Shown: piece by piece, positions 34,736 through 42,454 of the stretch
Position numbering within the stretch: the first letter of the stretch is position 1
Layout of the letters: every line of letters begins with the position of its first letter
Assembly: GCA_965213735.1 (NCBI GenBank)
Contig: CBDCAB010000006.1
Coordinates: 1,612,001 to 1,676,000, forward strand
Direction of reading: 5' to 3'
Source: CALDTK01 sp965213735
GTDB lineage: Bacteria; Bacteroidota; Bacteroidia; Chitinophagales; Saprospiraceae
DNA length: 64,000 nt
Translations under genes and position numbers: made by a program
Notes under the pieces: generated by a model
Seen by the model: the letters and a program-made list of their open reading frames with translations, nothing else
Databases searched by the model: none
What the model was told of the DNA's origin: nothing

Positions 34736-37474
34736 CTAGCCCCCAATTAAACCCTCCAAACTCTCCTCTAGAGCCTTCACCCGAGCCAGGCCATCAGCTA
34801 ATTTCTTGCGCTCGTTGGCTACTACCTCATCAGGTGCATTATTTACGAAGCGCTCGTTGGCCAGCTTCTTTTCGATACTAGCGACAAAGCCGCGCTGGTG
34901 GTCGAGGTCTTTGGTAATTCGCTCACGTTCGGCTTCTGTATCAATGCGCTCTTGTGGTAACTCAAGGTAGAACTTATCGGTACCAACCACGAGCCCGACC
35001 CCATTGGTAGGCTCTGTGGCAGAAACGCGCACTTGTGAGACATAGGCCATTTTCTGCAGCATCTCGCTAAGTCCTGCATCGAGAACTACGGGATGATCCG
35101 CATTGGCAGTCGAGATGGGGAGTACGTCCCGCGCCTTGAGTCCTTTGCTGTTGCGCAATTCTCGAACTTTGCTCACGATCTCTTTAACTGCCTCCACACG
35201 ATCAATAGCGGCTTCATCGTAGAAGCTGGGAGTCGGCAGTGGAGCAATGCAAACATCCTGGCGTTGCTCTCTGAGTTGGTGCCATATTTCTTCCGTCACA
35301 AATGGCATAAAGGGATGCAATACATTTACGATATCACTGAAGATGTCAATAGCATGTTCTTGCACCTCTGCACTAATCGGCTGGGCCTGACCATCGACAT
35401 AACCAGGTTTTATCATTTCTAAAAACCAGGAGCAGAAGTCTCCCCAGATGAAAGCATATAAGGTACTAAGCGCATCATTCAACTTAAACGAGTCGTAATC
35501 TGCTTCCACTTGTTTTAGCGTAAGCGGAAACTTTTGCCTTATCCAATTTATAGCCAGTTTCTCTACCTCCCCAGCAGGCACATCATGCGTGTCAAAACCC
35601 TTAATTAATTTCAGGGCATTCCACATTTTGTTGCAGAATAATTTGCCTTGATTGCAGAGCTGACTTTCATTTAGCGCTTTCTGCGTTTTCGGATCGAGAG
35701 GGGCATCGAACACGATATCCCCACCTGCACTCGCCGCGCTGAGCATCCCAAAACGCACACCATCTGCTCCATATCGCTCCAGCAGCGCCAGTGAATCAGG
35801 AGAATTGCCTAAACTTTTGGACATCTTTCGCCGCTGTGCATCTCGCACCATGCCCGTCCAGTACACGTGATGGAAAGGAACAGCTTTATTGTGAGGATCT
35901 GACAGAAGTTGAGGCGCCCACTCCTTGCCTGCCATAATCATACGTGCTACCCATAAATAAATAATATCCCAAGCCGTCACCAGCACATTGGTAGGATAAT
36001 AATAAGCTAATTCATCCTGCCGCTCGAAGCCGTCGAATACACTTATCGGCCAGAGCCAACTGGAAAACCAAGTATCTAATGCATCCTCATCTTGATGCAA
36101 ATCACTTGCAGTTATATGCTCGCCAAGTTCAGCTTTTGCCATAACCAATGCTTTCTCGGCAGTCTCAGCCACAAATACCTTTGTATCAGCATCATCTTGA
36201 CCACCAACAAACCAAGCCGGAATTCGGTGGCCCCACCACAATTGGCGACTAATACACCAATCGCGCACCTTCTCAGGCCCCACCCACTGCTTATACATGT
36301 TGAAGAAGTGAGGCGGATGAAAAGCTACTTCTCCAGCTGGATTATTTTCTCGCTCAATTGCCTGCATTGCATTAGCGGCAAACTCATCCATACGAACAAA
36401 CCACTGCAACGTGAGCCGAGGCTCTACCACCGCATTTGTTCGCTCGCTCCGCCCAACAGAAGTAGTGTAATTCTCCTTCTTTTCGAGTACACCATCAGCA
36501 TCGAGTTGTCGCGCCGCCAGCTTACGCGCCTTCTCGCGAGCTACGCCAACGAAATTGCCAGCGGCCTCAGCTATCGTGCCATCTGCATTAAGAATGTCTA
36601 TAGTCTCTAACTGGTGGCGCTGACCAACTTCATAATCATTGACATCATGTGCCGGCGTAATTTTTAGCGCACCGGTGCCAAACTCGCGATCAACATAATC
36701 ATCAGCAATGATGGGTACCGTTCGATTAGTTAGTGGCACGTGGACGCGCTTGCCTACCAAATGCCGATACCGCTCATCGTCGGGATGTACCGCCACTGCC
36801 GTATCGCCCATAATTGTCTCGGGCCGAACAGTCGCAACGGTCAGAAATTCGTCGCTGCCCTCAACTTGGTAGCGCACGTAATAAAGAGGTCGCGTCTCCT
36901 CACCGTGAATCACCTCTTCATTTGAGAGCACCGTCTGCGCTTCTGGATCCCAGTTGGTCATGCGCAGACCTCGATAAAGCTTGCCTTTATTATAGAGATC
37001 GACGAACACTTTAGTTACTGCCGTACTCAGGCTCGGCTCCATGGTAAAGCGGGTGCGCTCCCAATCGCAGGATGCACCGAGCCGCTTGAGTTGCTCGAGA
37101 ATTATCCCACCGTATTCCTCCTTCCAAGCCCAGGCATGTGCAAGAAATTCTTCGCGCGTGAGTTCACCTTTTTTGATGCCTTGCTCGCGGAGTCGCTTCA
37201 CCACCTTGGCTTCGGTTGCGATGGAGGCATGATCCATTCCGGGCACCCAGCAAGCATTTTTGCCGCTTTTGCGTGCATGTCGAATCAGGATATCCTGTAC
37301 CGTAGCATTGAGCAGGTGTCCCATGTGGAGCACACCCGTCACGTTGGGAGGCGGCATTACAATCGTAAAAGCCTCGCGCTCATCAGGCTCGCTGTGGAAA
37401 TAATTCTGCTGCAACCAATGGGCGTACCAGCGCGCTTCAGTGGTGCTCGGCTCGTAATTTTTGCTCAATTCCAT
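34736..37474 (-). CDS. valS: Valine--tRNA ligase
   Basis: Class I aminoacyl-tRNA synthetase for valine, with editing domain. 912 residues from MELSKNYEP; an ATG 24 bases upstream is less likely. NVTGVLHMGHLLNATVQDILIR near residue 45 carries the HIGH motif; the CP1 editing domain includes VATVRPETIMGDTAVAVHP near 210; RRKMSKSLGNSPD near 550 is KMSKS. The C-terminal coiled-coil arm (ERITKDLDHQRGFVASIEKKL...VNNAPDEVVANERKKL) is complete. A TACTTTCG -7 like element (37482-37489) lies seven bases upstream. The lipoprotein gene 37511-38101 precedes it on the same strand. Confidence 0.98.
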   Translation of the reverse strand: MELSKNYEPSTTEARWYAHWLQQNYFHSEPDEREAFTIVMPPPNVTGVLHMGHLLNATVQDILIRHARKSGKNACWVPGMDHASIATEAKVVKRLREQGIKKGELTREEFLAHAWAWKEEYGGIILEQLKRLGASCDWERTRFTMEPSLSTAVTKVFVDLYNKGKLYRGLRMTNWDPEAQTVLSNEEVIHGEETRPLYYVRYQVEGSDEFLTVATVRPETIMGDTAVAVHPDDERYRHLVGKRVHVPLTNRTVPIIADDYVDREFGTGALKITPAHDVNDYEVGQRHQLETIDILNADGTIAEAAGNFVGVAREKARKLAARQLDADGVLEKKENYTTSVGRSERTNAVVEPRLTLQWFVRMDEFAANAMQAIERENNPAGEVAFHPPHFFNMYKQWVGPEKVRDWCISRQLWWGHRIPAWFVGGQDDADTKVFVAETAEKALVMAKAELGEHITASDLHQDEDALDTWFSSWLWPISVFDGFERQDELAYYYPTNVLVTAWDIIYLWVARMIMAGKEWAPQLLSDPHNKAVPFHHVYWTGMVRDAQRRKMSKSLGNSPDSLALLERYGADGVRFGMLSAASAGGDIVFDAPLDPKTQKALNESQLCNQGKLFCNKMWNALKLIKGFDTHDVPAGEVEKLAINWIRQKFPLTLKQVEADYDSFKLNDALSTLYAFIWGDFCSWFLEMIKPGYVDGQAQPISAEVQEHAIDIFSDIVNVLHPFMPFVTEEIWHQLREQRQDVCIAPLPTPSFYDEAAIDRVEAVKEIVSKVRELRNSKGLKARDVLPISTANADHPVVLDAGLSEMLQKMAYVSQVRVSATEPTNGVGLVVGTDKFYLELPQERIDTEAERERITKDLDHQRGFVASIEKKLANERFVNNAPDEVVANERKKLADGLARVKALEESLEGLIGG

Positions 37475-37481
37475 CAGCGCG

Positions 37482-37489
37482 CGAAAGTA
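37482..37489 (-). promoter_or_regulatory. Candidate -7 element of valS
   Basis: TACTTTCG, seven bases before the valS ATG at 37474 and between the preceding gene's stop and valS; it fits TAnnTTYG. Confidence 0.3.
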
Positions 37490-37510
37490 GCGCGGCAAGC
37501 TCGATGTCGG

Positions 37511-38101
37511 CTACTCTTCGTTCTCGGCGAGTGCAAACACCTGAGCTGTCGGCTCTTCACCTCCAGCAGTCACAAATGCGATGGAGCGGCGGCCTTCGAC
37601 TGGCCAATCCAGTACATCATCGGCCCCAATGGCATCGGCAATATCTTCGAGCAAGCTTACTTCAGCAACCAGGACGATCCGCTTGCCAACATAGTTGTCT
37701 GTGATAAGCGCAGCAATAGCCTCAGCCCCTAGACCTTCGTCATAACCAGTGACGCTGATATTGTGAAGACTCGCCGCGGGAGTACCCATATAGGTGCCGC
37801 CCTTGGTGGCAGGTGCAAGCACAACCTCCGGCTCGAGTCCACGTGAATAATTTCCTACCGCCACGGCACGGGCGCGACTGTCGCGATCGAGTGGACCCAG
37901 TACAGGATCAGGTCCGGGCAATCCATCGGGCACCATCAGCACCTGCGTCACACCTGCCGCGCGGTAATTCTGCAGCGGTACAAGTTCCTCCATTTGCGTG
38001 CGCACGGTACCATCTTCCAGATCCATGATGATCGGAGTAGGCTCAGGTTCTGCGCAAGCGTAAATGACAAAGGCCAGAATTGTTAGCAGGAGGATTCGCA
38101 T
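37511..38101 (-). CDS. Lipoprotein with degenerate histidine-phosphatase-like fold
   Basis: 196 residues. Signal peptide with lipobox AFVIYAC (Cys 16) and a start with no ambiguity. The body resembles a histidine-phosphatase domain in order of elements: a first strand (TQVLMVPDG, near 55), LDRDSRARAVAVGNYSRGLEPEVVLAPATKGG near 72-105, and KRIVLVAEVSLLEDIADAIGADDVLDWP near 140-165. The usual RHGE and GH(S/D) catalytic histidines are not seen at the expected places (MVPDG, VAEVS), so if the fold is right it is a pseudo-enzyme. Otherwise of unknown function. Between lysA and valS on the same strand. Confidence 0.7.
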   Translation of the reverse strand: MRILLLTILAFVIYACAEPEPTPIIMDLEDGTVRTQMEELVPLQNYRAAGVTQVLMVPDGLPGPDPVLGPLDRDSRARAVAVGNYSRGLEPEVVLAPATKGGTYMGTPAASLHNISVTGYDEGLGAEAIAALITDNYVGKRIVLVAEVSLLEDIADAIGADDVLDWPVEGRRSIAFVTAGGEEPTAQVFALAENEE

Positions 38102-38123
38102 GTGGTGATTTTACGCAGGCAAA

Positions 38124-39386
38124 TTAGTGGGTGTTGCGTTGAGGCACCGACTGAGTTTTGGCGCCGAATAGACCGGTAGAGCATTGCGCCGCAAGCAGAT
38201 CATCTAAGGTTTCGCGGCGCCTGACAAGATGAGACTGGCCATCGTGAATGAGCACCTCAGCTGGACGTTCCCTGCTGTTGTAGTTGCTCGCCATCGTGGC
38301 ACAGTAGGCGCCAGCATTGTGGATCACCAGGAGGTCACCTTCACGCACTTCACTTAGCTGTCGGTTTGCACCAAATGTATCCGTCTCGCAGATATATCCG
38401 ACCACGGTATAAATACGGGTTTTGCCTTGAGCATTAGAAATATTCTCGATGTGGTGGTAGGCATCGTAAAACATCGGCCGCAAGAGGTGATTCAGTCCTG
38501 AATTAACGCCAACAAAGACTGTACTGGGGGTGGTTTTTACAACATTTGTCTCTACCACAAATCTACCTGCTTCACTTACCAGAAATTTTCCAGGCTCAAA
38601 TACTAATGATACTTCACGACCGTAACTCCTACAAAACTCATTAAAGCGAGCCGTCATTAATTCACCCATCTCTTCAATATCAGTCGCAATCTCATCTGGC
38701 TTGTATGCAACCTTGAAGCCACTGCCAAAGTCGATATATTCCAGCTGTTTGAACTGGTGCGCAATCCCCAATAAAATGTCAGCAGCCGCAAGAAATGGTG
38801 CAACATCATAGATATCACTACCCGTGTGCATGTGCAGCCCAGCAACGCGCAAGCCAGTCGTTTCAACAATACGCAGCACGTGTGGAAGCTGGTGAATACT
38901 AATCCCAAACTTTGAATCAATATGTCCTGTAGATATCTTATGGTGACCGCCCGCCATGATATGCGGATTTATACGTATACATACAGGAACTTCAGGATGA
39001 AGCTGCCCGAGTTGTTCAAGTATAGAAATAGAGTCAACATTAAGCTTGACTCCTAAACCTATAGCCTCCACCATTTCTGCAATCCCTACCCCATTGGGTG
39101 TGTAGAGGATATCGCTTTCGCTAAAACCTGCCAGGAGACCCAAACGGACCTCATTGAGGCTGACACAATCAAGGCCTGCCCCGAGCGTCTTCATGAAGCG
39201 AAGTAACTCAAGGTTGGAATTGGCCTTACAGGCATAGTGCAGCGCAAGTTTGCCAACATCGAATGCATTGCACAAGCGCTCGTACTGTCGCTTGATCACA
39301 TCACTGTGGTAAACGTAGACAGGGGTACCAAAGCGCTGGGCAATTTCAGCTAAATCGACACTATCCCAAGGAGAAGCTCCACTCAT
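38124..39386 (-). CDS. lysA: Diaminopimelate decarboxylase
   Basis: PLP enzyme converting meso-diaminopimelate to lysine, the last step of lysine biosynthesis. 420 residues from MSGASPW. LHYACKANSNLELLR near residue 47 carries the PLP-binding Lys; HIDSKFGI near 160, GLHMHTGSDI near 183 (His stacking on PLP), IDFGSGFK near 225, EPGKFLV near 280 and ICETDTFG near 338 are fold-III decarboxylase motifs. The upstream extension to 39542 is not needed and would run over the TACTTTTG promoter element. Divergent from the ECF sigma gene. Confidence 0.95.
   Translation of the reverse strand: MSGASPWDSVDLAEIAQRFGTPVYVYHSDVIKRQYERLCNAFDVGKLALHYACKANSNLELLRFMKTLGAGLDCVSLNEVRLGLLAGFSESDILYTPNGVGIAEMVEAIGLGVKLNVDSISILEQLGQLHPEVPVCIRINPHIMAGGHHKISTGHIDSKFGISIHQLPHVLRIVETTGLRVAGLHMHTGSDIYDVAPFLAAADILLGIAHQFKQLEYIDFGSGFKVAYKPDEIATDIEEMGELMTARFNEFCRSYGREVSLVFEPGKFLVSEAGRFVVETNVVKTTPSTVFVGVNSGLNHLLRPMFYDAYHHIENISNAQGKTRIYTVVGYICETDTFGANRQLSEVREGDLLVIHNAGAYCATMASNYNSRERPAEVLIHDGQSHLVRRRETLDDLLAAQCSTGLFGAKTQSVPQRNTH
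39114..39127 (+). repeat. 14-base repeated word, one mismatch
   Basis: GCTTTCGCTAAAAC in lysA, antisense (read as AGFSES). Differs from the consensus at one C. Confidence 0.6.
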
Positions 39387-39390
39387 GCGG

Positions 39391-39398
39391 CAAAAGTA
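39391..39398 (-). promoter_or_regulatory. -7 promoter element of lysA
   Basis: TACTTTTG on the minus strand is an exact match to TAnnTTTG and ends four bases before the lysA ATG (39386), so the transcript is predicted to have almost no leader. No strong -33 was seen at the usual distance. Confidence 0.5.
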
Positions 39399-39525
39399 AA
39401 CGACTAGCCCAACCACCATTCCGAGAGATGGCTGCATCTGTAGGTTTGTGGCCAACGCTCTACATATTGCACACAACGGCGCGAGGCGCAACTCGTCCCT
39501 GAGCGTCCATCGTTCAACTGAGACT

Positions 39526-40098
39526 ATGCTCACAGATGCCAAACTTCTCGCCGCCTGCCTTCGCGGAGAACGTCTGGCGCAACGAGCACTTTACGAGCGC
39601 TACACCAGTAAGCTCTACAGCGTAGCACTCCGCTACGTGCGCCATCCTGAGACTGCTGAAGACGTACTCGCCGATGCCTGGCTCAAAATTTTCTCCAATC
39701 TTCACACCTACAGCGGCAATGGTAGCTTCGAGGGGTGGATGAAGCGCATCGTGAGCAACGAAGCACTCATGCACTTACGCAAACGGCGCCTCGATATGGC
39801 CGAGCTCGGTGAAGTCGTACTCGCCACAGCTGTAGCTCCTGTGCAGAAAATAGATGCACTCGAAGCCGCCGACGTGCTCAGGCTGCTCGATACGTTGCCC
39901 GATGGCTGCCGCACTGTCTTCAACCTTTACGAAATTGAGGGTTACAAACACCGTGAAATTGCCGAGGCGCTTGGCGTAAGCATCAACACCAGCAAAAGTC
40001 AGCTCATCCTAGCCAAACAAAAACTCCGCAGCGCATACCTCCAGCTAGCAGCACGAGAAGGCCACTCTCTTCGCCCTATACCGACCCGCAACTCATGA
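39526..40098 (+). CDS. ECF-family RNA polymerase sigma factor
   Basis: Alternative sigma factor of the sigma-70 ECF class, 190 residues from MLTDAKLL. Region 2 (ALYERYTSKLYSVALRYVRHPETAEDVLADAWLKIF, about 20-58) binds core polymerase and the -10 element; region 4 (TLPDGCRTVFNLYEIEGYKHREIAEALGVSINTSKSQLILAKQKLR, about 125-172) the -35. The longer N-terminus from 39448 is not supported. Its stop overlaps the anti-sigma candidate by ATGA. Divergent from lysA. Confidence 0.92.
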   Translation: MLTDAKLLAACLRGERLAQRALYERYTSKLYSVALRYVRHPETAEDVLADAWLKIFSNLHTYSGNGSFEGWMKRIVSNEALMHLRKRRLDMAELGEVVLATAVAPVQKIDALEAADVLRLLDTLPDGCRTVFNLYEIEGYKHREIAEALGVSINTSKSQLILAKQKLRSAYLQLAAREGHSLRPIPTRNS

Positions 40099-40478
40099 AA
40101 GAACAAGCTATTCAGCAAATATTGCGTGAGGCAGCCGAGGGCCACACAGCTCCTGCTCCCGATCAGCTCTGGGAGCGTCTAGAATCAAGCTTGCCCGCTG
40201 CTAGCCCCCGCAGCGCCCGTAAGCTTCGTCTCTATCCGCGCTCGCAACGTTACCTGCTGCCAGCCGTCGCAGCGAGTATTCTAGTACTTGTCGTCGCCGC
40301 TTGGTTTGCACTCGGACAGTGGGCGTCGCCTGGTGCTCCACTTGCGCAGCAGCACGGACAGCTCGAACTCACCGAAGCCCCCTCTCGTATTTTCGATCAG
40401 GCCATCTACGAGGGCGTCACTATTAAAGCCTACGAAGCCAAAGCCGACGCTGAGCTTCATGCCTGCGTTCGCTGCTAG
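40095..40478 (+). CDS. Probable membrane anti-sigma factor
   Basis: 127 residues, short cytoplasmic N-terminal helix region (MKEQAIQQILREAAEGHTAPAPDQLWERLESSL), a single membrane helix (about residues 52-73, YLLPAVAASILVLVVAAWFAL) and a short outer tail. The layout and four-base overlap with the ECF sigma gene identify it as its likely anti-sigma factor; no zinc-binding HxxxCxxC motif is present. It is short for the class, and its end overlaps the convergent FemAB-like gene by four bases. Confidence 0.75.
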   Translation: MKEQAIQQILREAAEGHTAPAPDQLWERLESSLPAASPRSARKLRLYPRSQRYLLPAVAASILVLVVAAWFALGQWASPGAPLAQQHGQLELTEAPSRIFDQAIYEGVTIKAYEAKADAELHACVRC

Positions 40479-41566
40479 CCGAATGGATGCTGAATTTGCG
40501 CCTGGCGATCATCCTCTCCCAGCACCCTGGCATTGAGCGCGCCCACGAGCTGATTGCGAATACATCCGTCGTGGCGAGCAAGACTGTGTAAGTATTCAGG
40601 ATGGGCGCCAACGCTGGTCTTAATGGTAGTAGCAGTGCGCCCGAAGTTGAGGGAAGTCACACCTGCATCAATAGATGCTGAGATGAGGTCGACCAATAGG
40701 TTGAGGTACAGCTGGTGTGACTCATTGTAGGCGGGGGCGATGGCAGCATAATGAGCTATTGCTTGCTCACCCTCGTACAGCAGGGTACTGAATCCTACCA
40801 GCTGTTGTTGGTGATAATAGCCTGTCACTACCACTTGCTCGGCAGCCTGCTCGGCCAAAGCTGAGAAGTAGCCACGTGGCACCACAAATGGCACATACTC
40901 CGCACGCTCAATGAGGCCGTTGTAAAGCTGGTGCACCTCATCTTGCAGCTCCCTGAGCTGGCTGGCGGAGAGGCGGCGGCGAGTAAGACCGTCAAATTTT
41001 CGGCGCGCTCGGTGCAGTCGGCGCCGGTATTTCGACTTCATAGCAGCCAGATAATCCTGCTCGCTCTGCCACTCCTGGGGCAAAGTGAGTACCAACTCCG
41101 GCAACACATCAAGGGCGTGCCAGTGCGGGTGTACATCTGATGCAGCTATTAAATCTTTAATGAGCCACGTCGCTGATTGAGCTTCGCCAAGGGCAGCTTG
41201 TGCAGCAACTAGCAGGGCAGTGCCATCAACTCCTGGGGCAAAAGCATGTCCGCCAGGGCCGCTAAAAAGCACCTGGCCAAATTGCCTCACTTCTTTGCCG
41301 AAAATAATGCCGACGAGCTGAGGTCGCAGCGACTTACCCAACTTCATGCTGGCCACGGGCAGGTGCTGAAGCAGCGAAAGGCCTATCACATCTGTAGCAT
41401 CATGTTGGCTCAGCTGCTCGCTGCGGTGAAAGAGAAGGTAGCGCGTGCGGGGGCCTCCAGCTTTCGCGAAAACCTCAAGCCAAAAACTGCTCATCCAAGG
41501 GCTTCTCCAGCTGCAAGCATCCCATGGTGTTTGCTGTAGATCTTCGACTTTATCTATGACTGTCAT
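40475..41566 (-). CDS. GNAT/FemAB-like acyltransferase
   Basis: 363-residue double-GNAT-type protein of the FemAB/peptidoglycan-recognition-like acyltransferase group. The start MTVIDKVEDL is chosen at 41566; 35 residues further upstream are Cys/Thr-rich and unlikely. SPWMSSFWLEVFA near residue 22, the basic KSKYRRRLHRARRKF near 180, LYNGLIERAEYVPF near 220, and QLYLNLLVDLISASIDAGVTSLNFGRT near 285-310 followed by KTSVGAHPEYL match the acetyltransferase fold. Substrate unknown; relatives in Bacteroidota occur near cell-envelope genes. It holds a one-mismatch copy of the 14-base word (41460). Confidence 0.75.
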   Translation of the reverse strand: MTVIDKVEDLQQTPWDACSWRSPWMSSFWLEVFAKAGGPRTRYLLFHRSEQLSQHDATDVIGLSLLQHLPVASMKLGKSLRPQLVGIIFGKEVRQFGQVLFSGPGGHAFAPGVDGTALLVAAQAALGEAQSATWLIKDLIAASDVHPHWHALDVLPELVLTLPQEWQSEQDYLAAMKSKYRRRLHRARRKFDGLTRRRLSASQLRELQDEVHQLYNGLIERAEYVPFVVPRGYFSALAEQAAEQVVVTGYYHQQQLVGFSTLLYEGEQAIAHYAAIAPAYNESHQLYLNLLVDLISASIDAGVTSLNFGRTATTIKTSVGAHPEYLHSLARHDGCIRNQLVGALNARVLGEDDRQAQIQHPFG

Positions 41567-41752
41567 CCACAGCCGATTGCCTTGCGGGCAGGTAATGGGA
41601 TAGGTGGTAGAGCAAAGGCTGATAGACGTCGACACGCAAAAACAACCGACGAACATGTGGGCTGTTGTCATATCGTTGACGCCGCAGCTTGGCTACATTT
41701 TGCTTTGCAAACGTTGACCTAGTAGACACCCACCTCACATTTGTTGAATTCT

Positions 41753-42448
41753 ATGACTCACTTCCTCCTCACCTTTTGTGCAGCTTTATTGGCCATTAGC
41801 TGCAACAGCTCGAAAAACATGACCGCTTCGAATGAGTACACTCAAGTCTCTTTAAGTCAAGGTCCTTGTTTTGGTACCTGTCCTGTATTCACGATGACGC
41901 TTCAGCCCAACGGTTCGGCTAGCTACGTAGGCAGACAGTACGCTCCGTATAAAGGAGAGCACAGTGGCACGATAAGTCCTGATTCGATGCAGCGAATCAA
42001 TGCTCAGGTCAGACAAATTTTGGCGCAAGCTGATGAACTGCCACGGGAAATCGAAACAGGCATTGTCGACCTCGCAATGACCACCATCTCCATCGTCGAC
42101 GGGATGGATACACTACATTTTGCAGGCACAATCGAATTTGCAGAGCCGGTGGCCACGCTTCGAACATCACTCCTAAATGCTGCAGAAAATACAGCCTGGC
42201 AGCGCTCGCCAGAGGCCGGACCAGTACCAGCCAATGAGCTACTGGTAACGCTGCAGGCGCCCGATCAAATTCAGGTGGTGACAGAGCGCTACTACCGCCA
42301 GCAGATGAAGCTCGTCCGCATGGTCAGCGAAAATCCAGCTACTTTTCTCGTAACCTTCGATCCATACACCATGACCGCCGATGAAATGGTCAAAGCGCTC
42401 GAGCGACAAGATTTCGTGACGAAGGTGGTTGTTGTCGAGAATAAATAG
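41753..42448 (+). CDS. DUF6438 lipoprotein
   Basis: 231 residues from MTHFLL (41753; ATG at 41741 also in frame). Signal peptide with lipobox LLAISC. The DUF6438 core QVSLSQGPCFGTCPVFTMTLQPNGSASYVG lies near residues 30-60, with the characteristic CFGxCP, and an extended C-terminal part (VTERYYRQQMKLVRMVSENPATFLVTFDPYTMTADEMVKALER). Function unknown in any species. Stands alone, converging with lptD (seven bases between stops). Confidence 0.82.
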   Translation: MTHFLLTFCAALLAISCNSSKNMTASNEYTQVSLSQGPCFGTCPVFTMTLQPNGSASYVGRQYAPYKGEHSGTISPDSMQRINAQVRQILAQADELPREIETGIVDLAMTTISIVDGMDTLHFAGTIEFAEPVATLRTSLLNAAENTAWQRSPEAGPVPANELLVTLQAPDQIQVVTERYYRQQMKLVRMVSENPATFLVTFDPYTMTADEMVKALERQDFVTKVVVVENK

Positions 42449-42454
42449 ACAGAA

